64,000 nt of DNA from Pseudomonas caspiana (GTDB lineage: Bacteria; Pseudomonadota; Gammaproteobacteria; Pseudomonadales; Pseudomonadaceae): assembly GCF_002158995.1 (NCBI RefSeq), contig NZ_LOHF01000021.1:45190-109189 (forward strand), read 5' to 3'. Numbering within the stretch: position 1 is the first letter of the stretch; each line of letters begins with the position of its first letter. Of the stretch, positions 57,747 to 64,000 are shown one piece after another. Under the pieces are notes generated by a model. The model had not been told where the DNA came from, searched no databases, and was given only the letters and a program-made list of their open reading frames with translations. Position numbers and translations under genes: made by a program.

Positions 57747-59297
57747 ATGGAATGGATAGCTGATCCCACGGCCTGGCTTGGCCTGCTCACTCTGATCGTT
57801 CTGGAACTGGTGCTGGGCATCGATAACCTGGTGTTCATCGCGATCCTCGCCGACAAACTGCCCCCTGAGCAGCGTGACAAGGCGCGGGTCATTGGTCTGT
57901 CGCTGGCGTTGATCATGCGCCTGGGTCTGCTGGCCAGTATTTCCTGGATGGTGACCCTGACCGCGCCGCTGTTCGAGCTGTTCGATCACAGCTTCTCGGG
58001 ACGCGACTTGATCATGCTGTTCGGTGGTGTGTTCCTGTTGTTCAAGGCAACCATGGAATTGCATGAGCGACTCGAAGGTCACGTTGCCGAACGCACCAGC
58101 AACAGCACGTACGCCCGATTCTGGCCCATCGTTGCGCAGATCGTGGTGCTGGACGCCGTATTCTCCCTGGACGCGGTGATTACAGCCGTGGGCATGGTTG
58201 AGCACTTGTCTGTGATGATGATTGCCGTGATTTTCTCCATCGGTCTGATGATCATCGCCAGCAAACCGCTGACAAAGTTCGTCAATTCACACCCGACTGT
58301 GATCATGCTGTGTCTGGGCTTCCTGATGATGATCGGTTTCAGCCTGACTGCCGAAGGCCTGGGCTTCCATATCCCTAAAGGCTATCTGTATGCGGCGATT
58401 GGCTTCTCGATCCTGATTGAGCTGTTCAACCAGATCGCCCGCAAGCGTCGCAAGAAATCGTTGCATGGTGCGCGGCCTATGCGTGAGCGCACAGCACACG
58501 CCGTGCTGCGCCTGTTGGGTGGGCGCAAGCTGGATGCCGATGAAGTAGGCGAAGAAATTGCCGATTTACTCGAGGGTGAGCAGACCGAGGCGGTGTTCCA
58601 CCGTCGTGAGCGAGTGATGATCAGCGGTGTGCTGCAACTGGCTGAGCGTCCGATTCGTTCGGCCATGACACCGCGGGCCGAGGTGGACCTGATTGACCTG
58701 GCGGATGACCCGGAAACGGTGCGAACCAAGCTGATGCATTCTTCCTATTCACGTTTGCCGTTGATTCGTGAAGGTCGTGTGGATGAGCCATTAGGTTTCG
58801 TGCACAAGAAGGAGTTGCTCAAGGATCTGCTGGCTGGCAATGAGCCGAACCTGGAGTTCATGGCCCGTAAAGCGATCAATTTGCTGGAAAGCTTCACGAT
58901 CCTTAATGCTCTGGAGCAGATGCGCAAAGAGTCGACACACATCGCGTTCGTGATCAACGAATTCGGCGACTTCATCGGTCTGTTGACCATGACCGATATC
59001 CTGGAATCCATTGCGGGTGAATTACCCGATGCCAGTGAAGTTGAAGGTCCGGACGTCGTGGCTGAGGAGGACGGTTTTATCGTCTCTGGTGGCCTCAACC
59101 TGAGCCAGGTACGTGAACGGGTCGGTTTTCAGGCCCATGCGACCGAGGACTACCAGACACTTGCCGGCCTGGTGATGAGCCTGCTGGATCGCTTGCCGAG
59201 GATTGGCGACAAGCTGGACTGGGAAGGTTGGGATATGACCGTTGTGGGCGTCGAAGAGCGACGTGTCACCCGTGTTCTGTTGCGCAAGCCGCAGTGA
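57747..59297 (+). CDS. TerC-CBS-CorC membrane protein (YoaE/YegH-like)
   Basis: A 516-residue inner-membrane protein with three parts. The TerC domain (about 1-230) has seven predicted spans, including LIVLELVLGIDNLVFIAILAD and VVLDAVFSLDAVITAVGM, with the acidic residues typical of the family. Two CBS domains (about 300-425) follow, with MTPRAEVDLIDLADDPETVRTKL and FGDFIGLLTMTDILESIAGE. A CorC/HlyC transporter-associated domain (about 430-514, EDGFIVSGGLNLSQVRER) ends the protein. TerC proteins are linked to manganese and other metal export; the CBS pair may sense nucleotides. Confidence 0.93.
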   Translation: MEWIADPTAWLGLLTLIVLELVLGIDNLVFIAILADKLPPEQRDKARVIGLSLALIMRLGLLASISWMVTLTAPLFELFDHSFSGRDLIMLFGGVFLLFKATMELHERLEGHVAERTSNSTYARFWPIVAQIVVLDAVFSLDAVITAVGMVEHLSVMMIAVIFSIGLMIIASKPLTKFVNSHPTVIMLCLGFLMMIGFSLTAEGLGFHIPKGYLYAAIGFSILIELFNQIARKRRKKSLHGARPMRERTAHAVLRLLGGRKLDADEVGEEIADLLEGEQTEAVFHRRERVMISGVLQLAERPIRSAMTPRAEVDLIDLADDPETVRTKLMHSSYSRLPLIREGRVDEPLGFVHKKELLKDLLAGNEPNLEFMARKAINLLESFTILNALEQMRKESTHIAFVINEFGDFIGLLTMTDILESIAGELPDASEVEGPDVVAEEDGFIVSGGLNLSQVRERVGFQAHATEDYQTLAGLVMSLLDRLPRIGDKLDWEGWDMTVVGVEERRVTRVLLRKPQ

Positions 59298-59464
59298 CCA
59301 TCACGTGATGAAAGCCCTGCTGTTGCTGGGCAAGCGCGAGCCAGACACCTCGCGCTCCAGCATCATCGGGGCTGATAATCAGTATCTGTAAGGGTGGTTT
59401 TTCATAAGGCGCTGGTGAATTTAGATTGGCCCCATCACTTCGAAACAACTATTGGAGCCACATC

Positions 59465-59716
59465 ATGAAACGCACTATCGCTTTGAGCTTTGCCCTTTCG
59501 GTCCTGACTGCTACCGGCGCTTTCGCCAGTACTTCGCCCATCCAGACCGTCGCTGCGTCCACTCAGGTTGCAGATCGCTCCAGCGTCGCTACCCCGGAAG
59601 TTCGTGTTGCCGGTGCCGGTAACAAAACCTTCGACCGCGCTGAAGTGAATCTGGACAAGAAAGTAGTGGTTGCAGAAAACCGCAAAGAATTCGGCTCGCA
59701 GTATCAGCGCTATTGA
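59465..59716 (+). CDS. Small exported protein of unknown function
   Basis: 83 residues from the ATG at 59465, which has TTGGAG eight bases upstream; the open frame back to 59426 is not supported. A clear Sec signal (MKRTIALSFALSVLTATGAFA) is followed by a polar, Ser/Thr/Val-rich mature part of about 62 residues ending KEFGSQYQRY. No Cys. I do not recognise a family with known function. It has its own terminator directly after the stop codon, so it is probably a single-gene unit. Confidence 0.8.
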   Translation: MKRTIALSFALSVLTATGAFASTSPIQTVAASTQVADRSSVATPEVRVAGAGNKTFDRAEVNLDKKVVVAENRKEFGSQYQRY

Positions 59717-59737
59717 TTGCGAAGTCTGAACAGGAAC

Positions 59738-59760
59738 AGCCCGGCTAGCCGGGCTTTTTT
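59738..59760 (+). terminator. Rho-independent terminator
   Basis: AGCCCGGCTAGCCGGGCT is a perfect palindrome directly followed by TTTTT, 21 bp after the small exported protein's stop codon. Confidence 0.93.
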
Positions 59761-59780
59761 GTGTTCATCGAAAACACAAA

Positions 59781-59873
59781 CCTGTAGGCGCTCACGAGCA
59801 GTGCGAGGCAGCGATAGCGGTGTGTCAGGAAAGACGCGATCGCTGCCTCGCACTGCTCGTGAGCTCCTACAGG
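59781..59873. repeat. REP/REPIN element, GCTCACGAGCAGTGCGAGGCAGC type
   Basis: Arms CCTGTAGGCGCTCACGAGCA and TGCTCGTGAGCTCCTACAGG, between convergent genes. Confidence 0.9.
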
Positions 59874-59886
59874 GTAATGTGCTTAT

Positions 59887-61035
59887 TCAGCGATCCCGCA
59901 GACTGCGCTCCATTCGCGCCAACCCTTCCTCCAGAAGTACCCTTGGGCAACCGAAGTTCAGCCGTACGAACTGTTGGCAATCATCACCAAACTCCGCTCC
60001 GGCGCTGAGGCCGACTTTGGCGTGTTCGAGGAAAAATTTCTGTGGATCGTCCAGGCCCAGGGCGGAGCAATCAAGCCACGCGAGATAGGTGCTTTGCGGC
60101 AGGTGCATGATGACTCCCGGCAGGCGGGTTTTCACGGCCTGGGCCAGATAATCACGGTTGGCCTGCAGATACGCATTGACGTTTTTCAGCCATTCTCCGC
60201 ATTCGCTGTAAGCCGCGCGCGTGGCCTCAAGACCGAGCACATTGACGCTGTCGACCAGACCCAACCGACCGGCATTGAAGCGCTTGCGCAGAGATGGGTC
60301 CTGAATCACTGCGAAAGCGGTTTTCAGTCCGGCGATGTTATAGGCCTTGCTCGCCGACATCAGGGTGACAGTGCGCTGTGCAATCTGCGGGCTGAGAGAG
60401 GCGATGGGCACATGCCGACGGCCGTCGAAGAGGATATCGGCGTGAATATCATCAGAAATGATCAGCACGTCATGCTGCACGCAGGCTTCGCCAATCAGAT
60501 GCAGCTCTTCGCCACTGAATACTTTGCCCAGCGGGTTATGCGGGTTACTCAGCAACAGGGCGCCGGCGCTGGCCAGTTTGCTGTTTAGCGCAGCAATGTC
60601 TGTGTGGTACTCGCCATTGGCGTCGGCCTTGAATGGCAATTCGATACGCGGCTGCTGCCAGTGATTCGGCGCTTGAGACAGTGGCGAGTAATTCGGCGTT
60701 TGCAAGACGACGCCGGAGTCGGCCGGAACCAGTGCGTTGAGCGCCATGTTAAAGCCCGGCTCGACGCCGGGCAGGAATACCAGTTCTTCAGGTTGAACAC
60801 GCCAGGCATAACGCTGCCAGAGATACTCGACCACTGCCTGGCGCAGGTTGTCCTGCGCAACGCCGTAACCGAGCAGCGGATGTTCCAGTCGTTTCTGCAA
60901 CGCCTGAATAATCGGTTCGGCCACCGGGAAATCCATGTCCGCTACCCACATTGGCAGCACGTCGGCGGGATACAGGCTCCACTTTTTGCTGTCGGTGCCG
61001 TGGCGTTCGAATACGGTGTCCAGGTTGATCGTCAT
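59887..61035 (-). CDS. MalY/PatB-family C-S lyase (aminotransferase fold)
   Basis: A 382-residue fold-type I PLP enzyme of the MalY/PatB cystathionine beta-lyase group. The N-terminus (LPMWVADMDFPVAEPI) is diagnostic, and the PLP Lys230 lies in TLMSASKAYNIAGLK; NPHNPLGKVFSGEEL and ISDDIHADILFDG supply the Asn and Asp contacts. It would release ammonia, pyruvate and a thiol (or homocysteine) from cysteine S-conjugates or cystathionine. It is transcribed in the same direction as the amino-acid permease and binding-protein genes 99 bp upstream, so import followed by C-S cleavage is a reasonable role. Confidence 0.92.
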   Translation of the reverse strand: MTINLDTVFERHGTDSKKWSLYPADVLPMWVADMDFPVAEPIIQALQKRLEHPLLGYGVAQDNLRQAVVEYLWQRYAWRVQPEELVFLPGVEPGFNMALNALVPADSGVVLQTPNYSPLSQAPNHWQQPRIELPFKADANGEYHTDIAALNSKLASAGALLLSNPHNPLGKVFSGEELHLIGEACVQHDVLIISDDIHADILFDGRRHVPIASLSPQIAQRTVTLMSASKAYNIAGLKTAFAVIQDPSLRKRFNAGRLGLVDSVNVLGLEATRAAYSECGEWLKNVNAYLQANRDYLAQAVKTRLPGVIMHLPQSTYLAWLDCSALGLDDPQKFFLEHAKVGLSAGAEFGDDCQQFVRLNFGCPRVLLEEGLARMERSLRDR

Positions 61036-61134
61036 TTCAGTCTCTACTGGCGGGGGAGCAAGGGCGACAGGTTAGCTGCGCCCATCGCATCGGTCCACCC
61101 GCACCTGAGCTGACTGAACGGGACCGTGATCAGG

Positions 61135-61968
61135 TCAGCGCCGGTTTTTATAAGCCTTGCCGTAATGCCGCTCCAGACGGGCCTGAATCAACTCCAGCCC
61201 AATGGACAGCAGCCAATAGATCAGCGCCGCAGTGGTCAGCATTTCGATATAGCGGTAGGACGACCGGCCGTAAGACTGCGCGAGGAACATGACCTCCCAG
61301 ACACCCATCACCGAGATCAGGGACGAATCCTTGAGCATGGAAATGAATTGGCTGGTGGTCGGCGGAATGATCGTGCGCATCGCTTGCGGCAAAGTGATCT
61401 GCCAGAACACCACGGTAGGACGCATGCCCAGCGCAGCAGCGGCTTCGCGTTGCCCGGGCGAAACACCGATGATACCCGCCCGAAAGATCTCGCTCAGGTA
61501 AGCGCCGTAGTTCAAAGACAGGGCGATGATGCCTGCGCTGATCGCGCCCGGCACCACGCCCAGTTGCGGCAGGCCGAGGTAGATCAACAGAATCTGAATC
61601 AGCAGGGGCGTGCCACGGAAGAACGATGCATAGAAACTGGCGATGCCAAACGCGACCGCACTGTTGGACAAGCGCGCCAGCGCCGTCGCAAAGCCCAGAA
61701 TCAACGACAGCCATATCGAGCAGAAGCACAGGAAAAGCGTCAGTGCAGCGCCTTGCAGAAAGCCGTTGGGCGCCAGATGCAGCCCGACCAGATATTCCCA
61801 TTTCGCCGCGATAATCGAGAACTTCAGGTCGAAGCTCATGAAAAACGCGATGCACAGACCGAGCATCACCATCCAGGTCAGGTACAGGCGCGTTTTAAAG
61901 CCGAAAACTCGCAGCAGGCGCGACGATCCGGCGTTCAGGTCAGGCGGGGCAGGTTGATGCTGGCTCAT
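61135..61968 (-). CDS. Polar amino-acid ABC transporter permease
   Basis: A 277-residue HisM/GlnP-type permease. A longer N-terminus (about 60 residues with one extra span) precedes the core, whose motifs are GAALTLFLCFCSIWLSLILGFATALARLS, YASFFRGTPLLIQILLIYLGLPQ and the EAA region QREAAAALGMRPTVVFWQITLPQAMRTIIPP. It overlaps the binding-protein gene by four bases. No ATPase gene is next to it, so it must borrow one encoded elsewhere. The ligand is probably an amino acid, and the neighbours suggest a sulfur-containing one. Confidence 0.92.
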   Translation of the reverse strand: MSQHQPAPPDLNAGSSRLLRVFGFKTRLYLTWMVMLGLCIAFFMSFDLKFSIIAAKWEYLVGLHLAPNGFLQGAALTLFLCFCSIWLSLILGFATALARLSNSAVAFGIASFYASFFRGTPLLIQILLIYLGLPQLGVVPGAISAGIIALSLNYGAYLSEIFRAGIIGVSPGQREAAAALGMRPTVVFWQITLPQAMRTIIPPTTSQFISMLKDSSLISVMGVWEVMFLAQSYGRSSYRYIEMLTTAALIYWLLSIGLELIQARLERHYGKAYKNRR

Positions 61969-62786
61969 TGGGTGATATCAGAGCCGATCCATTTCTGGGA
62001 GATCTTGCCCAGCGTGCCGTCGGCCTTGAGCTCGCCGATGACTTTGACCAGCTTGGCATCCCATTCCGCATCGCCTTTTTCGGTTGCGACCACATTGGGT
62101 TCCGCGTAGAGCGTCTCGCCAGCGATCTTGAAGCGCGGGTCCTGATTGATTCGCTCGCGCGCAGTGATCAGGTTAGTGATCATGGCGTCGAGACGAACAC
62201 CTGCGCCCAGTGCCAGGTCCTGGAAGGCCACGGTTTCGTTGTCGTACGGTGCAGCCTGAACGGCGTCGAATGGATAGCTGATCGGCTTGTCTTCCGCGCC
62301 CTCAATCACCAGGTCCTTGTTCAGGTAAGCCTCGTAGGTCGAAGCGCTGATGACGCCAACTTTCTTGCCCGAAAGGTCTTTGGCTGACTTGATCGCATCA
62401 TTCTTGGCGTTGACCACGATGACCGCTGGCGACTGATAGTACTCAACCGGGAAGTTGAATACCTGAGCGCGGGCCTGACTCGGGGTCATGGAACAGATGC
62501 ACACATCGTAGCGGTTGCCCCAGTGGCCCGCGGCAATGACGTCCCAGGACGGAGTGGCCAGTTGCAGTTTCACGCCCAGCTTGTCGGCGACTGCTTTTGC
62601 TACGTCGACATCAAAGCCATCTAGCTGATTTTGCTCATTGAGGAACGAGAACGGTGGATAGTTCTCCATCATTACGCCGACCATTTCGCCTTTTTTGTTG
62701 ATTTTATCCAGCGTCGCACCGGCCATGGCGGTAGAGCAGACGGACAGCAGGGCAAGGCTCAAAGGCAAAACAGCACGTAGATTCAT
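61965..62786 (-). CDS. Amino-acid ABC transporter binding protein
   Basis: 273 residues from the ATG at 62786, where a Sec signal (MNLRAVLPLSLALLSVCSTAMA) begins; an in-frame ATG at 62810 adds eight residues and is less likely. It is a family 3 solute-binding protein: MVGVMMENYPPFSFLNEQNQLDGFDVDVAKAVADKLGVKLQL, then SAKDLSGKKVGVISASTYEAYL. Relatives bind polar amino acids or cystine. It is the first gene of the leftward set and diverges from the homocysteine methyltransferase gene over 199 bp of AT-rich DNA. Confidence 0.91.
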   Translation of the reverse strand: MNLRAVLPLSLALLSVCSTAMAGATLDKINKKGEMVGVMMENYPPFSFLNEQNQLDGFDVDVAKAVADKLGVKLQLATPSWDVIAAGHWGNRYDVCICSMTPSQARAQVFNFPVEYYQSPAVIVVNAKNDAIKSAKDLSGKKVGVISASTYEAYLNKDLVIEGAEDKPISYPFDAVQAAPYDNETVAFQDLALGAGVRLDAMITNLITARERINQDPRFKIAGETLYAEPNVVATEKGDAEWDAKLVKVIGELKADGTLGKISQKWIGSDITQ

Positions 62787-62985
62787 CACATCACCGAATA
62801 GATCGAACACAAATAATTGGTATATATTTAAACGCGATATTAAAAATGTCCTTAATTATTAATTGATCTATGTTCCTGCGCTTTGGTTATAAGTCGAAGT
62901 TTTTGGGTTTTATCAATCGCAGCTGTTCATCAATTCATCTAGTCGCTGCTTCCCGCAGCGGGCGTCCAGTTTTCAGGAGTTCCCC
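62787..62985. promoter_or_regulatory. AT-rich divergent promoter region
   Basis: 199 bp with marked AT content at 62810-62870 (for example ATAATTGGTATATATTTAAA and TTAATTATTAATTGATC), between divergent sulfur amino-acid genes. TTAATTATTAATT is a small dyad. I found no TGAA-N5-TTCA MetR box and no SAM riboswitch. Confidence 0.5.
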
Positions 62986-63915
62986 ATGTCCGCAACCGAA
63001 TCCACAATCGAAAAGTCTGTTCCTCTACGCCTGCTGGACGGTGGAATGGGCCGGGAACTCATGCGTATTGGTGCTCCGTTTCGTCAGCCTGAATGGTCGG
63101 CTCTGGCGCTGATCGAAGCCCCGGAATTTGTCCTCAAAGCGCACCAGGCCTTTATCAACGCCGGAGCGCGGATCATCACCACCAACAGTTATGCGCTGGT
63201 GCCGTTTCACCTGGGTGAAGAGCGTTTCGCTGCGTCCGCTGCGGCGTTATCCGAACTGGCAGGTCAGCTTGCACGGCAGGCCGCAGCAGAGGCTTCTCAG
63301 CCAGTTCTGGTGGCCGGTTCGTTGCCGCCTGCGTTGGGCTCCTATCGTCCGGATCTGTTCGATCACGATCAGTCTGTCGCTATTCATCGCATCTTGATTC
63401 AAGGGCTGAAGGCCAGCGTCGATGTGTGGCTGGCTGAAACTCAAAGCTCGATCGCCGAAGTGCGCGCCGTACGTGAAGCGTTGGGTGAGGATGAGAAGCC
63501 ATTGTGGCTATCATTTACCCTCGAAGACGGTGAAGACCACGGTCCTCGTTTGCGCTCCGGTGAAACGGTCGCCGAAGCGACAGCCGTTGCCATTGAACTC
63601 GGTGCGCGTGCCGTGCTGTTCAACTGCAGCCAGCCGGAAGTCATGGCTGCCGCACTGGTGGCGGCGCGTGAAGTGATTGAGGCGGCATCGGCGCAGATCG
63701 AGTTGGGCGTGTACGCCAACGCATTCCCGGTGATGGAAGTGGAAGAGGAAGGCGCCAACGACACCCTGCACGAAATCCGCGCAGACCTTGGGCCAGACGC
63801 TTATGCAAAGTGGGCAAATACCTGGGTAGAGCAGGGCGCTTCGGTAATCGGAGGCTGCTGTGGCATCGGGCCGGAGCACATCGCGGCGTTGCACAGCCAT
63901 TTCAAGCTGGTGTAG
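62986..63915 (+). CDS. Homocysteine S-methyltransferase-family protein
   Basis: A 309-residue protein of the MmuM/BhmT type. It opens RLLDGGMGRELMRIG, the (beta/alpha)8-barrel start of the family, with ITTNSYALVPFHLGEERF next. The zinc-binding cysteines are Cys214 (VLFNCSQPE) and Cys291-Cys292 (IGGCCGIGPEHIAAL). It would transfer a methyl group from S-methylmethionine, SAM or a betaine-like donor to homocysteine. Upstream GGAGT lies eight bases before the ATG. With MalY and the amino-acid importer it suggests methionine salvage. Confidence 0.92.
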   Translation: MSATESTIEKSVPLRLLDGGMGRELMRIGAPFRQPEWSALALIEAPEFVLKAHQAFINAGARIITTNSYALVPFHLGEERFAASAAALSELAGQLARQAAAEASQPVLVAGSLPPALGSYRPDLFDHDQSVAIHRILIQGLKASVDVWLAETQSSIAEVRAVREALGEDEKPLWLSFTLEDGEDHGPRLRSGETVAEATAVAIELGARAVLFNCSQPEVMAAALVAAREVIEAASAQIELGVYANAFPVMEVEEEGANDTLHEIRADLGPDAYAKWANTWVEQGASVIGGCCGIGPEHIAALHSHFKLV

Positions 63916-63939
63916 ACCCAGGTAATCACACAAGTGATC

Positions 63940-64000
63940 TGTAGGAGCGCACGAGCACCGCGAGGCCGCGATAGCGGTGTGGCAGGCAGAACGCTATCGC
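63940..64000. repeat. REP/REPIN element, cut by window edge
   Basis: TGTAGGAGCGCACGAGCACC and the GCGAGGCCGCGATAGCGGTG core match 32874-32962; the second arm begins (CGCTATCGC) as the window ends. Confidence 0.88.

Noticed and set aside
62787..62985. SAM riboswitch or MetR box before the homocysteine methyltransferase
   Set aside because: No TGAA-N5-TTCA motif and no recognisable riboswitch core in the AT-rich region.
1..64000. Integrated phage, insertion sequence or genomic island with tRNA/attachment site
   Set aside because: No integrase, transposase, tRNA gene or flanking direct repeats were seen; the only mobile sequences are REP/REPIN elements.

Overview
The window looks like chromosomal DNA from a fluorescent or plant-associated Pseudomonas. 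The evidence is GC-rich coding sequence, many short inverted REP/REPIN elements of types usual in that genus (TGTAGGAGC..., GTGGGAGC..., GTGGGACCGG...), dense operons with ATGA overlaps, and a high load of LysR/GntR/AraC regulators and solute-binding proteins. There is no rRNA, tRNA, insertion sequence, phage or CRISPR array. It reads as a 64-kb region of accessory nutrient scavenging and catabolism.

1-14.2 kb: a truncated membrane transporter, an aldo/keto reductase with a Tat signal, an exported methyltransferase, and a leftward peptide-type ABC operon (7770 to 2633). This operon diverges from a rightward operon of class II aldolase, SsuA/TauA-like binding protein, TonB receptor and flavin monooxygenase (8493-14112). 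14.2-19.5 kb: a second peptide-type ABC operon, clearly paralogous to the first. Together these could form an outer-membrane-to-cytoplasm route for taking up and oxidising an unknown organic S or N compound.

19.9-32.8 kb: a GntR/FCD regulator, with striking overlapping palindromes just upstream of it, followed by a gene series that is probably a single operon. It encodes two SsuABC/TauABC-type importers, a zinc-less MDR reductase, a hotdog thioesterase, a glyoxalase-like protein, an acyl-CoA ligase with a REP element inserted in frame, a BAAT-type thioesterase/acyltransferase and a gamma-glutamyltransferase-like hydrolase without a signal peptide. I do not recognise it as a described pathway; it is the best candidate here for a new catabolic system.

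33.3-39.0 kb: an AraC regulator and an MFS-FAH hydrolase-SDR-hydroxyacid dehydrogenase set, probably for a sugar acid or other oxidised carboxylate. 39.2-42.3 kb: a possible small RNA, then an ABM-like protein, a LysR regulator, and an exported CMD-domain/cupin pair. 42.6-48.9 kb: a PaoABC-like periplasmic aldehyde oxidoreductase, a divergent LysR regulator and an aldo/keto reductase. 49.1-53.8 kb: two divergent enzyme/transporter-LysR pairs (DSD1-type PLP enzyme; MFS carrier). 53.9-59.8 kb: two uncharacterised proteins, a Gfo/Idh/MocA oxidoreductase, a TerC-CBS-CorC membrane protein with a possible leader ORF, and a small exported protein. 59.9-64 kb: a sulfur amino-acid group (MalY/PatB C-S lyase, amino-acid ABC permease and binding protein without an ATPase, homocysteine S-methyltransferase).

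Where an upstream in-frame codon would give a longer product, starts were set by the Shine-Dalgarno sequence and by the family N-terminus. All functions come from motif recognition by eye; no database search was possible.
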